A stretch of DNA of 45,992 nt from Ktedonobacteraceae bacterium (GTDB lineage: Bacteria > Chloroflexota > Ktedonobacteria > Ktedonobacterales > Ktedonobacteraceae). Below the pieces are notes generated by a model. It made no database searches. It was not told the DNA's origin and saw only the letters and a program-made list of their open reading frames with translations. A program made the position numbers and the translations under genes. The stretch spans positions 1 to 45,992 of the forward strand of contig DASRBN010000029.1 in NCBI GenBank assembly GCA_035653615.1. The letters run 5' to 3'. The first letter of the stretch is position 1, and the number at the start of each line of letters is the position of its first letter. Below are positions 8,008 to 15,659 of the stretch, piece by piece.

Positions 8008-8562
8008 ATGCGTGATAGAAGGGAACAACGGCGAGAAGCTCGCCAGGAGAGGCGTGATGGACCGTTTGGTGGTGGCCTGGATAAGGCCCACTATCAGATG
8101 CGGGAGAAGCTGGTATCCATGGGCGATGATTACTGGATCGAGAACGATCGCGGCGAACGGGTCTTCAAAGTGGACGGCAAAGCCTTGCGCGTCCGCCAGA
8201 CGCTGATTTTCGAGGATCGTAGCGGGCGGGAACTGGCTAAGATTCAGGAACGTATGCTTCGCGTCAAGGACAGTATGGAAATCGAGGATGCTGCCGGCCA
8301 TCAAATGGCGACGGTCAAGAAGGCCTTAATTACTCCCCTGCGCGATCGCTGGACCGTCAAGATCAGAGGCGGACCCGACCTCGAGGTAAAGGGCAATATT
8401 GTCGACCACGAGTACAGCATTGGCGAGGGCCGCGAAAAAGTAGCCGAGGTCTCCAAAAAGTGGTTCCGCATGCGCGATACCTACGGTGTGGAGATCGAGC
8501 CGGGGCAGAATGATGCCCTCATTCTGGCAGTCGCCGCCTGCATCGACCAGATGGCCCACTAA
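8008..8562 (+). CDS. LURP-one-related (LOR/YxjI-like) family protein
   Basis: 184 residues. After a basic N-terminus (RREQRREARQERR) comes a beta-rich domain with the LURP-one-related pattern: HYQMREKLVSMGDDYWIEND, GERVFKVDGKALRVRQTLIF, then repeated short strands alternating basic and hydrophobic residues. The fold is a tubby-like 12-stranded barrel around a central helix. The last part, DALILAVAACIDQM, is the expected hydrophobic C-terminal helix. Function in bacteria is not established; tubby-like folds bind phosphoinositides in eukaryotes, and membrane association is a reasonable guess. AAAGGAG at 7993-7999 supports ATG 8008. It heads a group of small stress or envelope-type genes. Confidence 0.82.
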   Translation: MRDRREQRREARQERRDGPFGGGLDKAHYQMREKLVSMGDDYWIENDRGERVFKVDGKALRVRQTLIFEDRSGRELAKIQERMLRVKDSMEIEDAAGHQMATVKKALITPLRDRWTVKIRGGPDLEVKGNIVDHEYSIGEGREKVAEVSKKWFRMRDTYGVEIEPGQNDALILAVAACIDQMAH

Positions 8563-8605
8563 CCTGTCAGCGGGGTCACTGCATCGGAGTAAAGGAGAAG
8601 CACAC

Positions 8606-8740
8606 ATGCGCGATCGCTTGAGTACCCAGAGCCGCCCGGCGCGCATTCCGCAGGCCTTTACTCATCTTGCTTTGATTCGAGCCTGCCATGCTTTGGATCC
8701 AGCCCTCGACGGCGCCTGGCCCTCCTTGGCCCAGGCGTAA
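8606..8740 (+). CDS. Hypothetical 44-residue peptide
   Basis: ATG 8606 follows AAAGGAGAAG with good spacing, which is the main reason to list it. The encoded peptide starts MRDRLSTQSRPARIPQ and is basic at the N-terminus, without a membrane segment or recognised domain. Its stop codon lies in the left arm of the hairpin at 8736-8763. It shares the start MRDR with the preceding LURP-one-like gene, so the ribosome binding site and first codons may be a duplicated remnant. Reality as a gene is uncertain. Confidence 0.35.
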   Translation: MRDRLSTQSRPARIPQAFTHLALIRACHALDPALDGAWPSLAQA

Positions 8741-8763
8741 GGGCCGATTGATCGGCCCTTACG
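8736..8763. terminator. Perfect 13-bp hairpin between convergent genes
   Basis: CGTAAGGGCCGAT (8736-8748) pairs completely with ATCGGCCCTTACG (8751-8763) around a 2-base loop. It is a member of the GGCCGATTSATCGGCC repeat family. No U-tract follows, but the position between a plus-strand ORF ending at 8740 and a minus-strand gene ending at 8848 suits a bidirectional terminator. The remainder of 8764-8847 has nothing visible. Confidence 0.55.
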
Positions 8764-8847
8764 ATGAACGGAATAATTTGTTAAAACTCATCATAGTTCC
8801 ATTCATATCAGCAGGCAGCTTCCGGGTATCCAGAAGCTGCCAACCGG

Positions 8848-9357
8848 CTATCTCTGTGCGACCGCTTCCTCACCAAACATTTCGCGCAGCTCATTTTCCT
8901 GCTCTTTGGACAGGTTGGTCTGCACGATCTGGAATTTCTGGCCCCTGACAGCTTCAATCAGCTTGTCAACAACGGCTCCGCTCGTCAAGAGGAAAAGCGC
9001 CGAGGTGCCAGGCGTCACCTTGGAACGCACCGAGTTGATGAAGTTCTCATCAATGCCATAGTGCGCAAAATGTCCGGCGAGCGCGCCTGCCGCGGCTCCT
9101 ACCGCCATGCCGAAGAACGGGACGAAGAAAAGCAGGCCAAAGAGCAGACCCCAGAACGCGCCGCCCAGGGCACCGGTTCCGGTGGCCAATCCCTGACTGA
9201 GTTGTTTGGTTTTGGGTCGCCTGGCTCCCTCGGGCCAGGTCACAATCGCACCATCTTCAATCTGGATCAACTGCTGCTTTTGCAGATTTTGTAGCGTAGA
9301 GAGCATCGTCGTGGCTCCCTCAGCCGTTGGAAACTCCAGTACCGTTAACGTTGCCAT
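8848..9357 (-). CDS. DUF1269 domain membrane protein
   Basis: 169 residues. The N-terminal part (ATLTVLEFPTAEGATTML, then LIQIEDGAIVTWPEG) is the ferredoxin-like region of DUF1269 proteins. The central stretch around GLLFGLLFFVPFFGMAVGAA is a glycine-rich membrane hairpin, and the C-terminal half (VTPGTSALFLLTSGAVVDKL) is the conserved second domain. DUF1269 proteins are membrane-associated and of unknown function. The frame also allows GTG at 9363, but ATG 9357 lies nine bases after AAAGGAG. The gene is oriented opposite to its neighbours on both sides. Confidence 0.85.
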   Translation of the reverse strand: MATLTVLEFPTAEGATTMLSTLQNLQKQQLIQIEDGAIVTWPEGARRPKTKQLSQGLATGTGALGGAFWGLLFGLLFFVPFFGMAVGAAAGALAGHFAHYGIDENFINSVRSKVTPGTSALFLLTSGAVVDKLIEAVRGQKFQIVQTNLSKEQENELREMFGEEAVAQR

Positions 9358-9506
9358 GCTCACTCACTCCTTTCGAGTTGTTACTAGACAAGTAGGTGAA
9401 ATCCAGAAGGCATGTCCTCTGGACCAGTAGCTGATAGAGAATGCGCTTCATAAGTTACGTAGCCCTTCCTATCGCTCAACCAAGTATAAGGTCTGAAGCT
9501 GACAAA

Positions 9507-9645
9507 GACATGCTTAGAATACACTGTTTTCGTTCATATGAACGGCGAAAGGCGGGCAACCGTAGAGTGCCGATTCATCCAGTACGTGCCAGGCCCCTAC
9601 GGGATTCGATAAAAAACAGTGTGTTCTCGCGATGTGTATGTAGCC
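9507..9645. repeat. Inverted pair of TTAGAAC-type repeats (about 140-bp MITE-like unit)
   Basis: Left end GCTTAGAATACACTGTTTTC; right end, read on the other strand, GAGAACACACTGTTTTTT, with CTACATAC flanking. The interior contains pieces of the GGCCGATTSATCGG family (GCCGATTCATCC and GGCCCCTACGGG), so one repeat may have inserted into another. It occupies much of the 425-bp gap 9358-9782 upstream of the 4-TM protein gene. Confidence 0.5.
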
Positions 9646-9782
9646 TTGGGCTTGTAGACTTAAGAGGAGTGGTGAAGTTTCTTGTGGCAGTTGTTGAGAT
9701 CGTTTCAACGACATTTTTTCCAGAAGGATACGACACACCGCTGTGTTTATCGTTTTCAGCATATCGAAAGGAGTCACTGCAA

Positions 9783-10190
9783 ATGAATGGGTTTGTTCAA
9801 GCGAAAGAACGTCCCCTGGGAGTCACTATTCTCGCGATCCTGGCCGGTATTGCTGCCGTTCTGGCCGCATTCCATACGCTTCAGTTTCTGGGGATCATTC
9901 CTTTCTTCATCGGCCCTGTTGCCATCCGATCGTTCAACTTCTGGTATGCCCTGATGTGGGGTCTGATGGTCTGGGTCTATGTCTGGCTGGTACGGATGCT
10001 CTGGCGAGTCGAGCGAGAAGCCTGGTTATTCCTGGTAATCATCACCACCTTCAATCTCATACTCGACTTTGTGGTGATGATTGGCGCAGCGAGATGGGAG
10101 GATGTTGCCGTCTCCTTCCTTTTTAATGCCGCTGTTCTGATCTATTGTATGTTGCCAGGGGTCAGGAGCGCCTTTGGTACCTATGTCTGA
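9783..10190 (+). CDS. Small membrane protein with four predicted TM segments
   Basis: 135 residues, about four hydrophobic helices: TILAILAGIAAVLAAFHTL, a second from WYALMWGLMVWVYVWLVRML, a third from WLFLVIITTFNLILDFVVMI, and a fourth from AVSFLFNAAVLIYCML. The open frame starts at 9441, but the first 114 codons cover repeat DNA. ATG 9783 is placed eight bases after GAAAGGAG. I cannot assign a function. The PLGVTILAILAGI motif at the N-terminus is common in small bacterial membrane proteins of unknown role. It lies in a set of small stress or envelope genes and may share their regulation. Confidence 0.75.
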   Translation: MNGFVQAKERPLGVTILAILAGIAAVLAAFHTLQFLGIIPFFIGPVAIRSFNFWYALMWGLMVWVYVWLVRMLWRVEREAWLFLVIITTFNLILDFVVMIGAARWEDVAVSFLFNAAVLIYCMLPGVRSAFGTYV

Positions 10191-10204
10191 TCGCGCAGGT
10201 GTCG

Positions 10205-10232
10205 CGCAAAATAGCGTGTTCTGAAGATGTAT
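10205..10232 (-). repeat. Dispersed repeat, TTAGAAC-type, reverse copy
   Basis: On the minus strand it reads CAGAACACGCTATTTTGCGC. It stands alone between the 4-TM gene and the DUF6325-like gene. Confidence 0.5.
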
Positions 10233-10295
10233 GTTCAGGCATTCCATTCTACACTTCAATGGAATGGGTATACTGCATGGTAAAGGAGAAAGCTT

Positions 10296-10760
10296 ATGGC
10301 CATCGGCCCGTTAGAATACATTATGATTGCCTTTGAGGGCAACCGATTTTCGGGACAAATTCTTGCTGAACTGCGTGCCGCGCAGGAAAAAAGCATCATC
10401 AGGATAATCGACCTGCTGGTGATCAAAAAAGACCAGCAGGGTAATGTGACGGCACAGGAATTAACCGACCTTGCCGAGGAAGAAGGGCGTCCATTCGGCT
10501 TTCTGGCCGGCAAGTTGCTGAAGGTTTTCGAGCCAGATGATGTCGAGGTAATAGCCGACCAGATGCCAGACAATAGCGCAGCCGGTCTGCTGTTGATTGA
10601 GGATACATGGGCGATTCCTTTAAAAGAAGCCCTCTTGAACGCAGGCGCTGTCGCCCGTACTGGTGGAATGCTGGCTCCAGAAGTGGTACAGTCGATAGAA
10701 GCGGAAATGGCGGCGCAAGCGACGGAAAAGAACCGGGCAGCTGCCAAAGCTGCCTGGTAG
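10296..10760 (+). CDS. DUF6325-like (DUF1269-related) protein
   Basis: 154 residues beginning MAIGPLEYIMIAFEGNRFSG, with LRAAQEKSIIRIIDLLVIKK and a DDVEVIADQMPDNSAAGLLL segment. These match the pattern I associate with DUF6325, a soluble relative of the ferredoxin-like half of DUF1269 proteins. The C-terminus is Ala-rich and charged (about residues 125-154). The ribosome binding site AAAGGAG lies at 10281-10287. It is followed after 16 bases by the SHOCT-domain gene, a common pairing in actinobacteria and Chloroflexota, so the two are probably co-transcribed. Function unknown. Confidence 0.78.
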   Translation: MAIGPLEYIMIAFEGNRFSGQILAELRAAQEKSIIRIIDLLVIKKDQQGNVTAQELTDLAEEEGRPFGFLAGKLLKVFEPDDVEVIADQMPDNSAAGLLLIEDTWAIPLKEALLNAGAVARTGGMLAPEVVQSIEAEMAAQATEKNRAAAKAAW

Positions 10761-10776
10761 AAGGAGAGGAACGACA

Positions 10777-11163
10777 ATGGTAGCAAGACGCATGGTGGCA
10801 AGGCGCACCGTGGGCCGGGCGGTAGTGCGAACCGCCGCTGTAGGCGGAGTGGCCTACGCAGCCGGCCATCATATGGCAAAGAAATCGTCCGAGCAGGAAT
10901 ATATGGATGAGCAGCAGAATGCCCAGCTTGAAGCGTTGCAGCAACAGCAAGCGCAAGAGGCTTATACGCCGCCTGCTTACCAGCAACCAGCACAGGTGTA
11001 CCAGCAAGCGACTGATGCGCCGCCTCAGAGTGCTGCGCCGGCAGCAAGTGGTATGACCCAGGAGAAGATTGACCAGTTGAAGCAGCTGGGGCAGTTACGC
11101 GAGTCAGGGATTCTGACCGACACCGAGTTTGAGGTACAAAAGCAGAAGCTGCTGAATGGATGA
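10777..11163 (+). CDS. SHOCT domain protein
   Basis: 128 residues. The N-terminus is basic with a short hydrophobic, Gly/Ala/Val-rich stretch (AVVRTAAVGGVAYAAGHHMA). The middle (about residues 45-90) is Gln/Pro/Ala-rich and probably disordered. The last 30 residues form a SHOCT domain: IDQLKQLGQLRESGILTDTE, then FEVQKQKLL. SHOCT domains are small oligomerisation modules at protein ends. AAGGAGAGG at 10760-10768 supports the start. It forms a likely two-gene operon with the preceding DUF6325-like gene, suggesting a joint role in an envelope or stress response, which is inference. Confidence 0.85.
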   Translation: MVARRMVARRTVGRAVVRTAAVGGVAYAAGHHMAKKSSEQEYMDEQQNAQLEALQQQQAQEAYTPPAYQQPAQVYQQATDAPPQSAAPAASGMTQEKIDQLKQLGQLRESGILTDTEFEVQKQKLLNG

Positions 11164-11340
11164 TAGGCGAATCATGCTCCAGTCAATCTTATGGCATTGA
11201 TCAGCGCGAAGAAGGATAGCTCACGCCCCAACATCTGACAATGTGCAAATGCGGACGTAAAATGTCCACATTGCATGTTACAATGGAATCATGACAACGC
11301 GAGATCAGCGACCACAAGATATTCAGTGCTGGAGGAATCG

Positions 11341-12021
11341 ATGACTGACACACTTCGGGTGACGCTCGAAATCGGCCCAAAAGGCAAGCAGGTGGCGGCG
11401 GTAGCGCCAGATTGGCCCGGCCTCGAGCGTGGCGCCAGGACCGCGGAGGCTGCGATTGCACGATTGCAAGCCTACCTGCCACGCTACGCACCGGTGGCGA
11501 ATCTGGCGGGGATGGGTGCGCAGTTCGAGGCCTGCGCTACTATTGAGGAGGTCGAGCGCTATCAGGGCACAGGGTCCACAGACTTCTGGGGTATCTCGTT
11601 CGCGTTCTCGGACATCGACCGGCAAGTCATGTCGAGCGCAGAATTGGAACGCGAACTGACGCTGCTGCAGGCGTGCTGGGCGTTTTTCGACGAGGTTCGT
11701 TCGCATGTGTCGGCAGAGATGCGGAAAGGCCCGCGTGGAGGCGGGCGCGATCGGGACCGCATCGTCCTGCATACATTGAGAGCGGAGCAGGATTGGGCTG
11801 CGAAGCTCGGGGTGCGCACCCCTGACACTACGATTCTGACCGACGAGGGCCTGAGAGCGCACCGTGAGGCCTATTGTCAGGCCATTCGGGCATTCCATGC
11901 CCAGGGCAAACTGGCCCGCACCTGGCCACTGCGGTATCTGATCCGGCACACTGCTTTTCACACGCTGGATCATGCGTGGGAGATGCAAGACAAGAACCTG
12001 CTGGCGGCTGGTTACCCTTAG
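11341..12021 (+). CDS. DinB-like superfamily protein
   Basis: 226 residues. The C-terminal part carries RHTAFHTLDHAWEMQD, a His-rich helix like the metal-binding helices of the DinB/YfiT four-helix-bundle superfamily, and an HTLRAEQDWAAKLG helix lies upstream. The N-terminal 60 residues (TLRVTLEIGPKGKQVAAVAP, then DWPGLERGARTAEAAI) resemble a small beta domain like those of HicB-type proteins. Members of this superfamily act in thiol or metal-dependent transferase chemistry, but the substrate cannot be told. GGAGGAATCG directly precedes ATG 11341; the frame is open from 11275 but that extension lacks a ribosome binding site. The last four bases overlap the convergent gene at 12018. Confidence 0.7.
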   Translation: MTDTLRVTLEIGPKGKQVAAVAPDWPGLERGARTAEAAIARLQAYLPRYAPVANLAGMGAQFEACATIEEVERYQGTGSTDFWGISFAFSDIDRQVMSSAELERELTLLQACWAFFDEVRSHVSAEMRKGPRGGGRDRDRIVLHTLRAEQDWAAKLGVRTPDTTILTDEGLRAHREAYCQAIRAFHAQGKLARTWPLRYLIRHTAFHTLDHAWEMQDKNLLAAGYP

Positions 12022-12749
12022 ACTTGAAACGGGGCAATCTCTCCAAATCCCGCTTTTTGAAAGACCCCATTGCAGGCCTGCTTTGCCTGAGTTCTTAGAT
12101 TCTCAGGGAAACTTCCCAAATGGGCGAGAAAGTCCTGTCCCATGTACACCATGAGCATCATGGCGTCCTGCTCTCGTCCATTGTTTCGAAGAAATGCAGC
12201 ACGATTCGCAGCTGCTTGCAACGCGTAAATCCATGCATCAAGGTCAGCATGCTGAGCCGCTTCACCAAATAGCACCTGGCTAGCAAGTACCTGCGTAACA
12301 TTTTGAGAATTGATAGCGCCAGTCCGTATTTGTGTGAGCGCGTTCACCATTGGACGGACATGCAGGAAAATCTCATGGTACAGGGCCGACTCCAGACGGG
12401 CCATCGGCCATCCTACCTGCGGATAAATTTGCAGCCAGATATGCGGGTTTCCTTGCCCCAACAAGTTCTTGACAAGCTCTGCTACTTGTGCCATGTCTTG
12501 TTTCTCGCCAATTAACTCATTCAGGCGCTGTTCACCAACTGCTCCCAGGGCGGTATTGGCATCTCCTGTTCCTTGCAACAGCAGGAGATCGAGATCGATC
12601 TGGTTACTCTGCCCCAGGTTCTCCAGCAGTTTATGACGCATCTTGAGCTCATTGATGATCTCGTTAAGTGCCTCAGAAAGTGAATCTCCGTCTTGTACAA
12701 TGAATCCGTTGTCAACTTTCAAACCAGACAGGTTCTGTCCACTGATCAT
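12018..12749 (-). CDS. Hypothetical protein downstream of the LanB-like gene
   Basis: 243 residues, mostly predicted helix, soluble, no Cys-rich or catalytic motif I recognise. It contains SLSEALNEIINELKMRHKLL (about residues 23-42), a central ALYHEIFLHVRPMVNALTQI helix and a C-terminal AWIYALQAAANRAAFLRNNG stretch. The open frame begins at 12980, but ATG 12749 has GAGAGG six bases upstream and starts MISGQNLSG. A candidate promoter with an adjacent palindrome lies at 12976-13020. Position 292 bases downstream of the dehydratase-like gene on the same strand makes it a possible accessory protein of that system, though the long leader and separate promoter argue for independent expression. Function unknown. 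Confidence 0.72.
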   Translation of the reverse strand: MISGQNLSGLKVDNGFIVQDGDSLSEALNEIINELKMRHKLLENLGQSNQIDLDLLLLQGTGDANTALGAVGEQRLNELIGEKQDMAQVAELVKNLLGQGNPHIWLQIYPQVGWPMARLESALYHEIFLHVRPMVNALTQIRTGAINSQNVTQVLASQVLFGEAAQHADLDAWIYALQAAANRAAFLRNNGREQDAMMLMVYMGQDFLAHLGSFPENLRTQAKQACNGVFQKAGFGEIAPFQV

Positions 12750-12975
12750 GAGTAGCCTCTCTTTTCTGGATGTTTGCGAACGAACGATAGGTGGAGACAG
12801 CGCTACAAATTTCATCCATGGCAGACCTGCCATGCAATTGATAGGACCACCAATCCATGCCGGTGGTGGTGCAACGACAGCTAGAGCACTTCTTGCCGGT
12901 TGTGAACAAGAACGAAAGGCAGCCCGGCTTTCCCGCTGCGTTGTTCCGCTGTTAAAAAGGAGGCCAACACAATCA

Positions 12976-13020
12976 GGCAACGCCGTTGCCAGTATACCAC
13001 AACAAGCTTGCTGTCCTCAA
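12976..13020 (-). promoter_or_regulatory. Putative promoter with overlapping palindromic operator
   Basis: On the minus strand, TTGAGG (13020-13015), an 18-bp spacer, then TATACT (12996-12991) preceded by TGG (extended -10). Immediately downstream is a perfect palindrome with 7-bp arms and a 1-base centre, GGCAACGGCGTTGCC (12976-12990), covering the expected transcription start. It would serve the hypothetical gene at 12018-12749. The rest of 12750-13040 shows nothing else. Confidence 0.45.
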
Positions 13021-13040
13021 ACAAGCAGTCTTGTGTTTGC

Positions 13041-15659
13041 TTAGTCCTGAGCGGGTCGTAGCAAATCAACGGCTACGAAGCGCAATTCGCTTGTATAGCG
13101 CCGCTTCTCTGCATCAGGCAACCATACCTCACCGGGAGCAGGCAGCATTTCCGACATCAGGATCGTCGCTTCTGACGGATTCGCGCGCATCGTCTGGCGT
13201 ACCAGTTTCGCGAAACTATCGACATAGATGGGGCTATCAAAATCAATGAAGCAAGGTTTGGGTTCGTCCGGCACCTTGACGAAGACAAAGCGGGGCAGTT
13301 GATGTAGCTGCATCCAGCGCCGGGCAGCCATGAAACGTTCCGCGGCATCCTTCTCATCGGCGAATGGTATCTCGACCGGCGCAAAGCGCCAGCTTTCACG
13401 TATCATCACCAGGCGATCAATCGTGACACGTGGCGTATGCCTGCCCGGACAAACAATCTTGAAGCAACTGCTTACCATCCACGAAAGGAATTCCGCAAAT
13501 ACCTCGATGATATCAAAGCACAACGCTCCATCGCGTGTGCGTACCACCAGTTCCTCTTCCCATTGCTCAACGACCAGGGCGCTGATCGGCAATGTCCGCG
13601 CATCGGAAGCACTATATGCATCAGGCGCGTATATCAGGCGGTAATCTTTAGGCGTGATGAGCGCGGGCCGCCCGCGCGAGATTGGAAAGGAGCGGCGCGA
13701 CATCACAGGTAGCACGCGCGGCTCAGGTATATCAATTGCGGCATCGCGTAGAAGAGCATCGCGGTCGGGATATTGTTCCAAAAAAGCCGAAGCTTGCAGT
13801 GTATTCATGGCGATATGCAGTTCGCCCAGGATGATTTGATAGTCACCTGCGCGAATAGCTTCAGGTCCTGATGCCTGGATTAACACGTCTGGTGAGTGAT
13901 AGCAGGCAGCTCTCCATCCCGGCCCGGGCGCGTCGAAGGTCGTCAGCACATCCAGCAGTAGCTCGTCACTGGTGAATACCCTGGAATGTTGCTCTTCGGA
14001 AATATTGAGAATGTGTAACCACCGTTGCTGGAAGTCGGCAATGAGCGCCTTCACCGGCATCACCTCTTCATCGATCAGCAGCGGTTGCACCCAGAGCCAG
14101 AAACTGGCGAAATCCACCGTGCGCGAACCTGTGTGTTCAACCATCTCGTCAAAGGCATCCCGCAAAGCCTGCCGGTAGATTGAGGCCGTCTGGTAGGTAA
14201 ACCAGCGCGCGCTGATCAGCAAGAGCGTCAGCGGTTCGCTAAAAGCCAGCAGAAAATCCGGCCCCAGCTCTACATCAATAGCACGCAGGCAATCCTCATA
14301 CACCAGCGTCCTGGCCGCGTAAGCCTTGCCTGCCGAACGCGAAGCATCCCTCCCGGTCAGTTCGCTAAAAGTCGCTTCTAAATGGGCCAGCGCTGCATCT
14401 AACTTCTCAGCGTTATGAGCTGCATGGGCCACGCCATCTCTGGCCGCCTCCAGCATATTGAGCATCGCCAGGCACTCTTCTCGTACCTGTGCATCATCTA
14501 TGCCTTCAAGAACCTGCCGGAGTACCTTTTCGGGATGCGCTCCATCCGCGGGCATTTCAAGCGACCACGCAATTCGTTTCATGGCCTGCAGTTGCTCAAG
14601 AACAGAGTAGACTTCTTGTTCGCTGTTCAAACTGTTGGAAGGCTTTCCGACCAGGTCAAGCGCCAGTTCCTTTGCTGTGCGCGTGCCATCGCAAGCCGAA
14701 AGCACAGCCGCCTCATCTCGACTCAATTGAACTGGCCTGGAAAATGGCAGCGAAAGCGTCGTTCCCTCCACATGTATTTGCGGCAGGCGACGCGGCGCTA
14801 CCCATGGTCTCAGCTGCTTTTCTTGCATGAGCTTCTCAGCAAAGGCATCGATGCACCATGTTTCAAAATACACGCTGCGCTTCGCCAGCAAGTCTTTCCC
14901 TACACGAACCGTCATCGCCTCCCCGGTAGAGGTAAGCGCGGCCAGACCAAAAGGACCAAAAAAACCAATCGTATCATTCTTCGTGCAGTATCGTTGTAGA
15001 TAGTTTGCTGCCAGCGCTTCGTGCTTGCGCCGGTTAGAAGTTGGTGGCGCGCTTTCTGACAGCGGTTGCATTAATGATGCGATTCCCGTTTGCATGGCGT
15101 GGCGATTTTGCCAGGTAATCGCCTCACGAAAACGTTCATCGTGCGCAATTGTGCGAATGGCCTGCGATATGTGAGAGGCTTCGCATTGATAAGCATGTTC
15201 AAAGTCTGACTGCATTCTCCGAACATGCTCCTGGGCTAGAAGATAGGCTTCCAGTTCCGCGCAAACAGGGGCTGTACTGAGCGAGGCATCAGGAACCTGA
15301 TTCTTTTTGATCGCTCGCTTGAGCTTGAGGAGTGCGATACGTTGTGCATCATTGACCAGGCTCAGTTTGCTGTTGATCGCCTGCAATAGCTCGTTTTTCG
15401 CCCTTACCGCTTCTGCTTCAGCGGAAATCAACGCATCGGCGGCAGCTGCGCACCCTGGCGCGGCCAGTTCGAGTACCTGCGTCACCGGAAATCCTGCCCC
15501 GCGCAGGCAGACGCAGCGCCACAAGGCCCATTCAGGATCGATCAGGCCGGTGAGATGGTCCGGTAGAGGAGTATCATCCAGGGCCGATACATCGGCGGTG
15601 TGCGCGATAAATCGGCCCTCACGTTCCTCCTCAACCATTGGAGAAAATTCTTTGCTCAT
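13041..15659 (-). CDS. LanB-type lantibiotic dehydratase family protein
   Basis: 872 residues. The body matches the LanB N-terminal (tRNA-dependent glutamylation) domain family: RYCTKNDTIGFFGPFG at about 223-238 is the counterpart of the conserved Arg/Lys...PFG core, and the C-terminus has the family ending FVKVPDEPKPCFIDFDSPI, then EMLPAPGEVWLPD and YTSELRFVAVDLL. I see no separate SpaB_C elimination domain. Known members use glutamyl-tRNA to dehydrate Ser/Thr in lanthipeptides; relatives (PEARLs) add amino acids to peptide ends. No LanC cyclase or SpaB_C partner is in the window, so a classical lanthipeptide is not supported. The start ATG overlaps the stop of the upstream 67-residue ORF (ATGA) and lacks a strong ribosome binding site of its own, so translation is probably coupled. 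Substrate unknown. Confidence 0.85.
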   Translation of the reverse strand: MSKEFSPMVEEEREGRFIAHTADVSALDDTPLPDHLTGLIDPEWALWRCVCLRGAGFPVTQVLELAAPGCAAAADALISAEAEAVRAKNELLQAINSKLSLVNDAQRIALLKLKRAIKKNQVPDASLSTAPVCAELEAYLLAQEHVRRMQSDFEHAYQCEASHISQAIRTIAHDERFREAITWQNRHAMQTGIASLMQPLSESAPPTSNRRKHEALAANYLQRYCTKNDTIGFFGPFGLAALTSTGEAMTVRVGKDLLAKRSVYFETWCIDAFAEKLMQEKQLRPWVAPRRLPQIHVEGTTLSLPFSRPVQLSRDEAAVLSACDGTRTAKELALDLVGKPSNSLNSEQEVYSVLEQLQAMKRIAWSLEMPADGAHPEKVLRQVLEGIDDAQVREECLAMLNMLEAARDGVAHAAHNAEKLDAALAHLEATFSELTGRDASRSAGKAYAARTLVYEDCLRAIDVELGPDFLLAFSEPLTLLLISARWFTYQTASIYRQALRDAFDEMVEHTGSRTVDFASFWLWVQPLLIDEEVMPVKALIADFQQRWLHILNISEEQHSRVFTSDELLLDVLTTFDAPGPGWRAACYHSPDVLIQASGPEAIRAGDYQIILGELHIAMNTLQASAFLEQYPDRDALLRDAAIDIPEPRVLPVMSRRSFPISRGRPALITPKDYRLIYAPDAYSASDARTLPISALVVEQWEEELVVRTRDGALCFDIIEVFAEFLSWMVSSCFKIVCPGRHTPRVTIDRLVMIRESWRFAPVEIPFADEKDAAERFMAARRWMQLHQLPRFVFVKVPDEPKPCFIDFDSPIYVDSFAKLVRQTMRANPSEATILMSEMLPAPGEVWLPDAEKRRYTSELRFVAVDLLRPAQD

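Noticed and set aside
9441-9782. N-terminal extension of the 4-TM protein
   Set aside because: It covers repeat DNA; the start at 9783 has GAAAGGAG at proper spacing.
10256-11047. 263-codon minus-strand ORF
   Set aside because: Antisense to the DUF6325-like and SHOCT genes, both with ribosome binding sites and recognisable domains.
11323-11988. 221-codon minus-strand ORF
   Set aside because: Shadow of the DinB-like gene; no motif or ribosome binding site.
12750-12980. N-terminal extension of the hypothetical gene at 12018
   Set aside because: It starts at the expected -10/palindrome region, lacks a ribosome binding site, and its residues look like non-coding translation.
14415-14999. 194-codon plus-strand ORF inside the LanB-like gene
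   Set aside because: Antisense to a gene with clear family motifs, with basic, low-similarity composition typical of shadow frames.
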